Assembly (NCBI GenBank): GCA_956465555.1
Contig: OY101129.1
Coordinates: 496,001 to 560,000, forward strand
DNA from: Nitzschia sp. pyKryTriq1
Taxonomy: Eukaryota; Bacillariophyta; Bacillariophyceae; Bacillariales; Bacillariaceae
DNA: 64,000 nt
Direction of reading: 5' to 3'
The position numbers and the translations under genes were made by a program. Below, in pieces: positions 38,843 to 48,996 of this stretch. The stretch's first letter is position 1, and each line of letters starts with the position of its first letter. Under the pieces are notes generated by a model. The model was not told the origin of the DNA, ran no database searches, and saw only the letters and a program-made list of their open reading frames with translations.

Positions 38843-41800
38843 TCAATCCATGCTCTCGGCGTTCTTGGTTAGTGTATCAAACATGAAGTCATAAGCTAGC
38901 GAAGTCATAAAGCTCGATTGCTTGGCATTGGCAGCTCCCCCATGACCTCCTTCGATATTTTCGTAGTAATAAACAGGCCAATCCTTGCCTTCCCCAAGAT
39001 CCCAGAGTTTCTTTACAAATTTCCTAGCATGAGCAGGATGAACACGATCGTCTCGTGTCGATGTTGTGACCAAGATTGGAGGGTACGATTCCTGTGATTC
39101 ATCAATGTTGTGGTAGGGCGAGTACCGGTGTAAGAACTTGTCCCAGTCGTCCGTGTCCGGATTTCCATATTCTGCCATCCAACTTGCTCCTGCCAACAAA
39201 GTATGGAATCGTTTCATGTCGAGCTGCCATTATACCGGTATGAATATTTGCAAGCAAATGAGAGGGGTGTCCAGTTGATTCATTGTAGCCCCATTTGATC
39301 GGTCCTCGATGATACTTACCAATGGCACAGCACAATGAATAGCTCCAAAGAGATCGGGCCGCATGGTGTACATCTGAGAAGAGGAGGATGGGCGTGGAGC
39401 AGTTAGTGACCAGCACGATGGATACGGCAGCGTAAATCCTCAATGAAATAGGACTTACATTTCCCATGAGAAGACCACCATTGGATCCACCTCGGGTGGC
39501 AAGAGTCTTGGGCTTACAAATTCCGGAATCGATGAGGTGCTCTCCAACGGCGATGAAGTCCTCATAAGCCTTGTTCCTGTTTTCTTTCAACGCCCTGTAA
39601 TTATTATGGATTTCGACTGAGTGAGGTCACTTTCAAGATAAAAGGGAGTGCACCTACCGGTATGCACCATGAAATGTACTTACGCTTGATGCCACTTGGG
39701 CCCGAATTCGCCACCTGCAAAGAGGATTTTTAAAAAAGAGCGGTGGTGAGCCTAAAGACAAATCATCGACCGGTGTAGCAGTTTCAACCAACTTTTTTCT
39801 CTACTTACCTCCTCGGATGTTCGCCTCCACATAGACTCCGCCACGTTCCAACCACGCAAGTCCCGAAGTCGCAATGTAGTGCGGACCGAGCGATATTTCA
39901 AATCCGCCGTAGCCATACAGCAAGGTCGGATTCTTTCCATTCAATACGATATCCTTTTTCATCACGATAAAGTAAGGGACTTCTGTTCCGTCCTTGCTTG
40001 TGGCGAAGCGTTGCTCCACGATAAGACCATCCGAATCGTACTGTGGGGGCAAGGTCTTGACTTTCTCAACAATGAAAGGGTCGTCACCCCCTTCGCCACT
40101 ACTACTTGCATCTTCCATTTTGGTAGCGTCCGCAAGGTAGAGTGTGGTGGGTTGGGTGTAACTAGAAGTCGTGAACCAAAATTCGTCTCCATCGGCGGGG
40201 TCCAATGGTTGCGCACTGCAGTCACGAATTTGTGCTTCGGTATCGCCTGAGATCAAAGTCAACGAGTTCCCGGCATCGCCGATCTTGAAGAACTGGAGCT
40301 TTGACTTAACATTGTCCATAGTAGAAAGGATGAGATAGTTCTTGGTGCAAGAAAAGTATTCGTATGCAGTCCTTTCTGTTGGTTCAAACAAAATCTCGTA
40401 CTCGACCCCTTTGCTGCCTTCGTTCAAGAACTTATCCAGAGGGCAGTAAATGACAGATCCGCTTTTGAAGGTTTTGTCTTTTGGAGCCCAATCGGAACGC
40501 AAAGAGATGATAAACATATTGCCGAGGAAACTAATGTCGGCATCATCTTGAACATCGACCTTCTTGAACTCTGGCTCGGGAAGACCCGCCGGCCTCTTGC
40601 TGGGGGCGAGCAAATGATCCTCGGTCAACTCCGCCATGAAGTACGAAGACGTGTAAAAGGTGATACTACGACTGTGCACTTGATAGATCTTTCCGCCCCA
40701 ATTTCTCTCGTCGGCGACGTAGCCCTTCAAGCAAAAGTTCGAGATAGGTATAAGCCAAAGACATAATGGGTACACACAGTGAACTAAGATGCCTTGCCCA
40801 GGATATATTTTGTTACTCACATTGACCGCAACATCCGTTTTTTCTCCTTCAAATACAGTCTTCGCTTCCGAAATAGGAGTTCCACGTTCCCACTCTCGAA
40901 CCGTTCGAGGGTATCCACTATCGGTGAGGCTGTCTTCCGGACTATCTTCAAAGGAGCTTCCAACCAATAGGACGTCGCGAGACTTGTAACTAGCCCGGGT
41001 CTTGGCTTCTGGCATGTTGAACGGATCATCAATTACAAACTCTTCAGACAACATGTCAAATTCTTTCAAAAAGGTAGCATCCGAGCCCTTTCAGAGCAAA
41101 AGAACAGATCGAAATAGTAGTAAAAGAAAGAATGATATCTCAGGTCAGTAATTGTAGCCAGTAGTGTATTGCGGTGCTACTAGTGCGTCCCTACTAGGAC
41201 CGACAACTCGCAGCCACTCACCCCACGAGACAGGCTCAAGAGACACCGTGTCACAATACGTCCATTGTCACTCATCGGATCTCGCTTTCGAGGCAAAGCA
41301 CGGGATCCTTTCCATACCCATGAGATGCCATCCTTCTTGGCCAGATCATCCACATCCAAGACGGTCTTCCATTTGGGGTCCTCCGACTTGTAGTCATCGA
41401 GAGTCGTTTTGCGCCAGATTCCCTTTGGATTCTTTGCGTCCTTCCAAAAATTAAACAAAACCCTCTTTCCATTTTCATCCAATCCATTGGAACTGGCATG
41501 GGGAATTCGATCGTTCGATTCCAAGACATCGAGAACGCGTTGATACGACGGGCCGTCTTTGGGATCTCCCAAGGCTGCTAGACATTTGTCGTTGGCGGCC
41601 CGAGCAAACTACCGGTACATACGTACGAGTACGAACAGTCCAGCCACAGTCAGTAGAAGATACAAGATACGAAAAAGTAGCATGCATTATGCGTACCGGT
41701 ATGATACGTACCTCCAAGGATACCTCGGCCTCCACATCCTCCAAAAAGGTGTAAGGGTCTTCTACTACGGCAGTTTCCGACGCTGACGACATTTTCAATG

Positions 41801-41936
41801 AATAGGCTCGTTCAGTTCTACTACGGGAAGAAGGAATAGCTGGAGAAAACGAATGAAAGGCTCGTGGAAGCGTCAGAGAAGAAAGCACTGGAAGATACAA
41901 TCGGCTCAATCGGGAAAGAGACAGTGTCTTTACCAT
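38843..41936 (-). CDS. prolyl oligopeptidase (peptidase family S9A)
   Basis: Eight exons on the minus strand: 41936-41712, 41608-41222, 41087-40821, 40724-39809, 39714-39684, 39594-39459, 39373-39320 and 39223-38843. All introns are GT-AG and frames join cleanly, giving 798 aa. The N-terminal half is the beta-propeller (with LSLSRGGSDATFL and SYKSRDVLLVG). The C-terminal half is the alpha/beta hydrolase: ANIRGGGEFGPKWHQAALKE, nucleophile loop RGGSNGG (Ser646), acid loop TRDDRVHP (Asp731) and the His loop EGGHGG (His766). The triad is complete. The first 48 residues are Arg/Ser/Leu-rich and look like an organellar presequence. A second ATG at codon 49 (41792) would give a 750-aa form close to the usual cytosolic size. 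Such enzymes cut short peptides after proline. Confidence 0.9.
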
Positions 41937-42032
41937 GGTCAACTGGAGCAACCCTGCAAGATTTATGAAATTCGTAGGTGCGTCGACGATGAAGAAGAGA
42001 TATCTCATCTCCTCCATTTTTTTCAAAGATTC
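41937..42032. promoter_or_regulatory. short upstream region of the peptidase gene, cut by a transposon
   Basis: Only 96 bp separate the longest peptidase start codon from the transposon end at 42033. This stretch is probably 5' UTR or core promoter. The first copy of the target-site duplication (GATTC, 42028-42032) lies at its far end. Confidence 0.6.
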
Positions 42033-42273
42033 TATGTTGGACAGATCGCGCGGTGGGTACCCCCCCGGATGGCCGGCTCGGAAACAATACATTATATCCA
42101 TATTCGAATTTATATATAACGGAGAGGTCTCTTCAGAATAGTTCGTATGTTGAGGCGATATCTTGCCAAATTCTGCACATGCATCGACCGCGTCGACGAT
42201 CGACAATGATACAATACAACAAACATACAACAACAACATTATCTCAACACCACCCTCATCAGAGCACCTTGCT

Positions 42274-43519
42274 TCACGGCTCGTTCGTTTTTGTGCTGCG
42301 TCGAAGGATGCGCGCCGTGGTTGTACAGTGCGAAGGTACGAAGCGGCAAGGAAATCGTTTCATTTCGATCCCATGTGTCAAACCCATTTGCAATTGCCAC
42401 CACACTCGCATTGTACTTTGAAGGATAGGAGGGAATTTCGGGGATGGATTTTTGCAGCCAGAGGTGGAAATGCCGAAGATTGAAGTCTCTGCCCCATCAA
42501 TAAAGTGAGTACCAGCAACGATCCAGTCAGACGACATGAGCGAATACAAGTTGCTTGCTGTTGTGTACAGTTCCTCACCCGACTTGCTTTTGCTCAATAC
42601 CCCCTTCAGAACATACTCGTAGAATTTTTTGTATTTTGTGAACATCTTCGCAAGAACTGCTATGGACCACCATCGCGTCATCAAGGGTGTTTGCATGGCA
42701 TTGCATAGATCGTTGGGCAATTCGGCCGCTTCCACAAGATCGGGCATGCTTTCGTCGGCGTAGCTTTTCTTCCACAGTCGCTTTGCGATGCCAAGCCATT
42801 GCTTCTTGCTTGAAAGGATCTTCCAAAATGTCCACAAGGTATGCAGCAATTGGACGGCAGTTCTTTTTGCCAGCCACCCATCCTTGAAAGTCGGTCGGCG
42901 CAGAGGAGGAGTCGTCGGGAGATGGGGACACCTTCGCTTGTTTGCTGGATGGTTCTTTATTTGGTATTGGCGTCGCATCAGGACATGGCTTCTTGTCGCC
43001 AGTAGTCGCCTGTGCATTTCGTTTCCTTTTGAGAAGTTTCTTTGATGATGATTCTTGCTCGGTGTTGTCGTTCTGGGAATTCGAAGGCTTCTTTGTTGCG
43101 AGCGGCTCCCGTTTCAGGTGGCGACGGCTCGGACGATCTGGGTTGTCCCAGATCGCCTGCCAAAATGCTGTATCGCTCGGGATGTCGGGCGGGGAAGTGG
43201 TCCTCGTGAAGTAGTAGAATCGAATGGTCTTGCCTTTGGAACCAACTTGTATCTTGTTGCGCGCCCGAACGATCTTCACTTTTGTCTCAGGAATAGAGTA
43301 GGCATCTTCAACGAAGTCAAGCTTTTTGCCAATAGCTTTAGAAAATATAGACATCGATAGTTGGTCTTTAGTACCACCAGTACTATTTTCTCGCAGATAG
43401 CGGCAGCAATCTTCGTCAACATGCCATTGTCCTTGTATGTCAGCGTCCTGGGCCGCCAACAAGAATGCGGCGCACGCGTCGTCTAGCGACCATGCCTTGT
43501 TGTTATTGGTCGATTTCAT
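42274..43519 (-). pseudogene. frameshifted transposase-like gene of the TIR element
   Basis: The first part runs from the ATG at 43519. It starts with a WSLDDACAAFLLAAQDADI segment and leads through a Lys/Ser-rich linker to WVAGKKNCRPIAAYL and a helix ending near 42780. There the coding potential moves to another frame. That frame carries DLVEAAELPNDLCNAMQTPL, then TRWWSIAVLAKMFTKYKKFY and a C-terminus ending at 42274. The TRWWS segment recalls hAT-type transposases, but no DDE/DDD set could be assigned. The frame switch means one indel or a missed intron; the frames overlap between about 42575 and 43017. The element copy is probably non-autonomous now. Confidence 0.6.
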
Positions 43520-43532
43520 CACACACAGCAGC

Positions 43533-43607
43533 CAGTGTCTAAACTCCTTTTGCAGGAGTGCTCCTATGGTTATGATGAAGGAGCACCTCGAATTAGTTTA
43601 GACACTG
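43533..43607. repeat. 75-bp hairpin inside the transposon
   Basis: Perfect 13-bp arms CAGTGTCTAAACT (43533-43545) and AGTTTAGACACTG (43595-43607) enclose a second, smaller inverted repeat (AGGAGTGCTCCT and AGGAGCAC). It lies 14 bp upstream of the transposase start codon. Confidence 0.8.
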
Positions 43608-43845
43608 AGCCTTATTGACGAAGTAGTGTTGACAAAGCTACTGAAAGAGAGATGGAGGGAGGTTTGTTTTGTTCTTCGATGATGGCATCGTCGCGGGCAA
43701 TGATCATTGTTCGTGAGTGAATCACTAGTGAATGCGCCTGCCAGCTGCCTCAAGAAATTTGGGCGCGCCGATTTTATATTTATATACGTGTCTGGAGTAA
43801 AATCAATGTTGGGTACCCACCGCGCGATCTGTCCAACATAGATTC

Positions 43846-44231
43846 GGAGCGATGAGCAAGGAAGCTGATGATAAACGGACAGATTTGCGGACAAACGGAC
43901 AAAAATGTCCGACATATTCGTGATTCAGTTGGGATCTTCAGCCCCGCCTGGCGTATCTGCCACGTCGGCATTTTGCAAGTTCGGCCGGCCGCAGCGCAGA
44001 AGAGAAAAACTTTTTTCTCATCGCGACCATGGACCATGGACCATGACGGAATAAAGTGGCAAGCCGCTCTTTCAAGTACTGTACCGGTACAAGTACAAAC
44101 AAGTTCATCGATAACACCACGTTTGCCAACTCTTGACAATTCTTCGGTTTCTCCTTCCACAGCCACCAGTAGTTGCAGCAGTCGATTTGAGAAACAAGAC
44201 ACAACGCGGTTTTCGGCAACAAGCAGCAAGA
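43846..44231. promoter_or_regulatory. upstream region of the ferredoxin gene
   Basis: About 385 bp between the right transposon end and the ferredoxin start. It contains a tandem GGACAAACGGACAAA-type repeat (about 43884-43906) and ACCATGGACCATGGACCATG (about 44027-44046), a three-copy repeat. No gene seen. Confidence 0.45.
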
Positions 44232-45601
44232 ATGATGAATTCGAGATCCAAAAGGAAATCCAGTCGGAGGACTATTGCGACAACATTATCACCAGCACTT
44301 TCGCTGCTCGCCACCGCCGTCTTGATGATGATGGTCCTTTCCAAGACAATGTCCGATGCATTCACGGCATCATCCTACTGCGGTATTCCTCTATCATCCA
44401 AAAAGTCAGTGCTGGCTCTACTACACATGATGTCGCCGTCGAACGGCGGCGATGGTGATTGGCAAAACAACGAGAAAGGTAGCGACTCGAGCACTTGGAA
44501 ATCCATTGACGACAACTATGACCAGCAAGAAGACTGGCAAGACGTCATGTCTCGAAAGAATGACGGAAGCTTTTGGAGCGACTTTGAACCGAGCGATGAT
44601 GCCACTATGGATAGCCTGCTTACAGATTCCTCTTCACTGTCGGGAGACGACGAGGATACTGTCGATGCGGATGCCGAAGCGTGGTTAGATGCCTTGGCAT
44701 CAATTTCCGCCGAAGAGGTGGAATTCAATATGAATGAGGCAAAACGTGCCAATAAAGCCAGGGAAATGGCAGAATGGGGGTTCGACTCCGAGACCATCAA
44801 AAATACATTTGGTGTCGCCGTGGATGATACCCTGGAAAAGGAGGACGAAGGAATGAAGGCGTTTCGACAAGAGTCCTATTGGGACGATGACGACTGGAAG
44901 ATAGTCGAATCGCATACCAAAGTTGAAAAAGATCCAGACACTGATGAGCCGTTTCGTCAACAAATGGTAGGTGTTGAAACGCTGTGGGGAATTGAGACTC
45001 AAGTGTGGCTGGAATTTGAAAGTCGATGATGATCTAAAATGTCGAATGCTGCTCGAATGAATCCACGGCTAATTTTTGTTTGTGTTTGTGTTTGCAGGTT
45101 TACGTAGACGAACACACTTGTATTGGATGTACCAACTGTGCCATGGTGGCGCAGTCTACTTTCTTTATGAATGATGAACATGGCCGTGCACGGGTCTTCC
45201 AACAGTGGGGTGATGACGATGAGACCATTCAAGTGGCGATCGAGACGTGTCCAGTAGACTGTATCCATTACGTGCCTTACGATGAGCTGGTACGACTGGA
45301 AATAGAACGCCGTGACCAAAACATAAACTTCAAAGCTCGTTTGGTAAGTCAAGCGGAGAACGGAAACGCCCTCTCCCATCGAGTCGGTGGAGCGAATAGA
45401 TTCACAGCACCCCAGAAAATAAGTGGAAATATGGGTTCGCGATGCAACAACTGCCCATCGCGTGGGTGCAAGGATTGTCCCATGTTTGGAGTCGGAAAGA
45501 ACCCTGAGTTTGAGCGAAAAGAAAAGGAACGAAAAGAACGCATTGAGCGACGAAAGTTAGCACAACAACGGGAAGAGCAGAAAAAGAGTGTCGATTTGTA
45601 G
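44232..45601 (+). CDS. plastid-type [4Fe-4S] ferredoxin-domain protein
   Basis: Two exons, 44232-44966 and 45098-45601, with a 131-bp GT-AG intron (phase 0), give 412 aa. The N-terminus is basic, then hydrophobic (ALSLLATAVLMMMVL), then SDAFTASS, a plausible though imperfect plastid motif. Residues about 75-235 are acidic and disordered. The ferredoxin domain begins at VYVDEHTCIGCTNC: C253, C256 and C259 with C296 in CPVDC form a CxxCxxC...CP [4Fe-4S] site. The pattern resembles plant chloroplast ferredoxin-domain proteins, some fused to DnaJ; no J-domain is seen here. The C-terminal part has a second Cys cluster (CNNCPSRGCKDCP) and a Lys/Glu-rich tail. A redox or assembly role in the plastid is inferred. 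Confidence 0.8.
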
Positions 45602-45703
45602 GAAGGCACAACCGATCGCCTGCTCGGCTAAACATTGGAACATTACAATCTCAGAGCTATTATAAAAAATTTCGCTACTACAATACGAAACTTTTGTTGA
45701 TAC

Positions 45704-45743
45704 CTGTGGTGTGGTAGAGGCTTCTGTGGTGTGGTAGAGGCTT
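45704..45743. repeat. 20-bp tandem duplication
   Basis: Two exact head-to-tail copies of CTGTGGTGTGGTAGAGGCTT, ending 16 bp before the stop codon of the hemerythrin gene. Confidence 0.9.
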
Positions 45744-45759
45744 GTTGATGGGACAAGCC

Positions 45760-47051
45760 TTAAAGGATGCATGGGAAGCAGAAGGAAATACCAAAGCAAC
45801 CCACGCGTTTGAAGATGGGTTCAGAGTCGAGGAACGGAGCATCGCGCTTTGGCTTGATGCAGTTGTCATAATCGGGGATCCAGTACTTTGCGGCGAGTTT
45901 ACTAATGAATCCAGGCATTGTCGTCTCCATCTTTTGCAGCTGCTCTGGGGTGCCCCAAGCGTCAATGGCCTCCATAACGGCGGGCCAAACATTCCTCAAC
46001 ACACTAAGCTTGAACTCTTTTTGGGCGAAGCTCTCAACAAGCTTGGATTCCTCTTCCTCGGTGAAATGTTCTCGTGCCAAAGGAGGAATATCTCTCTCCT
46101 CCTCCATCAAGTGTTCTGAGTTGTCCATTGTCATCAGAAAAGGTGGCGGCAACCATATTGAGAAAAAAATTGTGCAAAACAGGCACCACATCCTCGTCAT
46201 GACGATGTGCTCGTAGTACTAGGAGTTCCCGGTCCCCGCCATTACGTACCATTCATGTCGGGCACAAATGCATGCATTTTTGTGTGCAAGTCAAGAATCT
46301 CCGCATCGCAGTCAATACCTTGCTTCTTTATGACCTTCTTGCAGATGCCATCAATCTCGTCCAATTGGGCGACCAAAGCTTCATGACCTTTCGCAAACTG
46401 TTTTTCTGGAATTTCGACCTTGGTCTGCAGCCAGGGAAAGTAGTAGCGTTCTTCGATATCGTGATGCTCATGGATAAAGGGTGCGAACCTGGTATGCATT
46501 TGCCAAGCATGGTAATAATGTGGTGAGCTCTCTGTTATGCAAAGAAAAAGAGTGTGAATACTGCGTCGCCCCCCGCCCGCTTTTGCCTTTACTTACAAGC
46601 CATTGTACCACTCGCAGAAGTAAAGTAGCTGCCAGGACTTGACTGATTTCGCATTGGAGAGCTCGAGCAGTTTGTCGATCGAAGCCAACATCGATTGTTC
46701 TTCGCGACGGATAGTCTCATGGGGGACCAAAAGAGAGATATCCGCCCAATCCTTTGGCGGGTTATCCTTTCCAAAGACTGACGATGTCAGCCGCTCGGGA
46801 ACTGCATACTGAACGAACTCTCCGGACTGAGAGACACCGAAAGCCGCCGAAACGGAACGTTGCTTGACGATTCCTCTCGAAGGGGTATCACCTGCCATGG
46901 TACAAATAACATTATCGTACAATCCAAAATGTGATTGCAGTCGATGCAAGATATTTGTTGAAGAGGGACTTCGATCGGAAGAGTCTAACACCGAGCGAAG
47001 GACAGACACTGGTGATTCGATCAAGGACGATTCACTCCCAGGCGAACACAC
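45760..47051 (-). CDS. hemerythrin HHE-domain protein
   Basis: Three exons on the minus strand, 47051-46597, 46527-46250 and 46115-45760, with GT-AG introns, give 362 aa. An internal ATG at 46898 would give 311 aa and is an equally possible start. The predicted four-helix bundle carries the expected iron ligands: VPHETIRREE (H111), APFIHEHHDIEERYYFP (H171, H173, H174 and E177/E178 region), FAKGHEALV, and a late LAREHFTEEEE. Hemerythrin-like domains hold a di-iron centre that binds oxygen or senses iron or redox state. The second exon start was chosen because it is the only nearby acceptor keeping the phase. Exact role unknown. Confidence 0.75.
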
Positions 47052-47985
47052 ATGATTGACAGCGATCGTGGAATCTTGAAAGGTCTTACAATGTCTATTG
47101 CGATCGTTGACAACCTAGGGTGTGATGAGATCTAACACTTTACAAATGTCTCTTGAACCATGATTGAGTATACGATAAGTGTTGGAGACATTCAAGACAG
47201 TTGTCAAGACGAATGTCAGACGTATTCTACTGGAGGAACAGTCCCAGCTAGAATAGGCAAATATCTAGCGTTGAATCTAGAACGTTGGATGTCAAGATGG
47301 AGCGATAGATTGATCGTGAAGTTGATCTTGGAATCAAGATGTGATCTTGAAAGAGAAAACGGATAGAGTAGAGTAATCAATCTATTTAGCTCACAATTCA
47401 AAAGGAGATATACAGACGTGTAGTATCTCGAGTTGTGCCACGGGAATTTGATCACTCTTGTTCCTTGCAACGAACGAGTCCTTGATGGGGGAGAGGGAGG
47501 GGAACATCTTGGAGTGACGATTCCAATTGGGAAATGTAACGAAGAAGTGTCCGAGACCTGTCTTTATAGAGCGGGGGATTGGGACGAGTGACGTGAAGCT
47601 CTTAGAGGAGGTAGGGTTGATGATCATGCTTGAAAAATCAGCCATGGTCGTGGGTGGATAAATTATAGTAAAGAGTTATCTGTGATTTCCTCTCTCTCTT
47701 CTCGTTAGTTAGCGATCCTTCATCGCTCATAACGAACAGCCACAAATACTCAACGGACGATTGTCCGTCTCGCTCGCATTTCGAGTCCTTAACCGGTAAG
47801 TCACGATCACTCGAGAAGTTGTACACACAATATTCTCTCAGTAGGTACGTGTACTGGTATGGTACCTGTCCAGGCTTTTGTCGTGCCAGGTACCGGTACC
47901 GTAGTAGCTTTTGTCAGTCTCTCTCTCACTATATTACCGTGCTACTTTTACTCCTCGTTTATCGGATTTATGTGTGGACACAACA
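47052..47985. promoter_or_regulatory. divergent intergenic region, hemerythrin / TRM10-like
   Basis: About 930 bp. It contains a region starting TGTTGGAGACATT (47178) with an LTR-like look, a minus-strand 84-codon open frame (47391-47645) without recognised domain, and a GTAC tract at 47845-47905. No gene is confidently supported. Confidence 0.4.
47845..47905. repeat. GTAC-palindrome-rich tract
   Basis: Holds GGTACGTGTACTGGTATGG and CCAGGTACCGGTACCG-like words about 100 bp before the TRM10-like start. Confidence 0.75.
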
Positions 47986-48996
47986 ATGACAACCCCAAGT
48001 ACGAATAATGCGGACTCCTCCTCCTCCTCCTCGCTCGCGCTACTGGAAGTACAGGTCGAGGAACAATTAAGAGTGTCCTCCTCGTCGTCGTCCTCAAAAT
48101 GCAGCGAGAACAACCACAAGTCGCCCACTCCTTCTACTGGTGAGGAAAATCACCACCCTTCGTCGCTCGGTATTTCCGACGGGCCACCCAGCGAAGATCC
48201 TACAAATGCAATCATCCAATCAGCGAAGAATAATCCGTCGTTGATTATATGTGATGCTGGATACGGTTTGCCGCGAGAAGCCCGACCCCGCAAGGAAAAG
48301 ATCTTGGCTATTGCACGGCAGCTCGTGAACTTTTTGGAATGGCAACAGGCTGACGATCAACAGGAGCAAGCCCACATTCAGGTAGTGGCATGTTCGGAAG
48401 AATCGGTACGAGAGGCATTGGAAGAACGAACATTGAGTCTGCTGGGGGGTGGGAATAAAAAAGTCGAATTGCCTCGCCATGTTTCCTTTTCCTGTAAATC
48501 TTTGGGAGAAACCTGTCAAGAAATACTAAGGGTCCACGGCGGAGCAGTTCCAATAGGCGCAGACAATGAAGATGACAATAAAGACGCTGATGATGAGCAT
48601 GAAATATACTATTTGTCACCTGATGCAAAGGAATCATTGGATCCGTGTGAGAAACCGCCTCGAGTAGTCGTCGTGGGATTGTTGATTGACCGAAGAATTC
48701 AGCCCAATCGGAGTCATGATCGGGCCTCGAAATTGAAACTTGTCGCCAAGCGATGGCCTCTCGAAGATTGTTTTGCAGGAATTTCGGCTAATGAGCCGCT
48801 CAATGTGGATTGTATACTGGAAGGGATGCAACAATGGTGGTGGAACAACAGTCAACTAGAACACAAGCAGCGGATCATCGACGAGAAGGTCGTGGCTCGT
48901 GATGTTAGAAGAGAAACTTTTATGCAGGCAGTTTCGCAAGCCATTCAACATCATGCAGAACGACACCCTGCTCGGCCTGTTCATCTGCAGTCTTGA
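47986..48996 (+). CDS. TRM10-like SPOUT methyltransferase (tRNA m1G9/m1A9 type)
   Basis: 336 aa from the ATG at 47986; the open frame extends upstream but without an ATG. The first ~85 residues are Ser/Glu-rich and disordered. The folded part opens with SLIICDAGYGLP, in the place of the first strand of the TRM10 domain. It ends with RVVVVGLLIDRRIQPNRSHD and RASKLKLVAKRWPLED, then NEPLNVDCILEGMQQWW. The VG-x-[LI]-[VI]-D-R, R-x-P-L and L-N-V-D-x-[VI]-L-E pieces match the SAM-binding knot region of TRM10 enzymes (G-G-[IL]-V-D-R, L-P-[IL], L-[AT]-[VI]-N-x-V-[FL]-x-[IL]). Other SPOUT families are possible. Compartment not evident; no presequence is seen. Confidence 0.55.
   Translation: MTTPSTNNADSSSSSSLALLEVQVEEQLRVSSSSSSSKCSENNHKSPTPSTGEENHHPSSLGISDGPPSEDPTNAIIQSAKNNPSLIICDAGYGLPREARPRKEKILAIARQLVNFLEWQQADDQQEQAHIQVVACSEESVREALEERTLSLLGGGNKKVELPRHVSFSCKSLGETCQEILRVHGGAVPIGADNEDDNKDADDEHEIYYLSPDAKESLDPCEKPPRVVVVGLLIDRRIQPNRSHDRASKLKLVAKRWPLEDCFAGISANEPLNVDCILEGMQQWWWNNSQLEHKQRIIDEKVVARDVRRETFMQAVSQAIQHHAERHPARPVHLQS

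Larger units (their letters stand above)
42033..43840. mobile_element. DNA transposon with ~30-bp terminal inverted repeats
   Basis: The left end, starting TATGTTGGACAGATCGCGCG at 42033, is the exact reverse complement of the right end, which stops with CCAACATA at 43840. Identity runs for about 30 bp (42033-42062 against 43811-43840). Both ends are flanked by GATTC (42028-42032 and 43841-43845), a 5-bp target-site duplication. The 1808-bp element carries a minus-strand transposase-like frame (42274-43519). The perfect repeats and duplication indicate a fairly recent insertion. The superfamily is not assigned: a 5-bp duplication does not fit Tc1, hAT or Mutator. Confidence 0.88.

Noticed and set aside
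47391-47645. Minus-strand 84-codon open frame
   Set aside because: ATG-started but no homology or motif recognised, and it lies in an LTR-like region.
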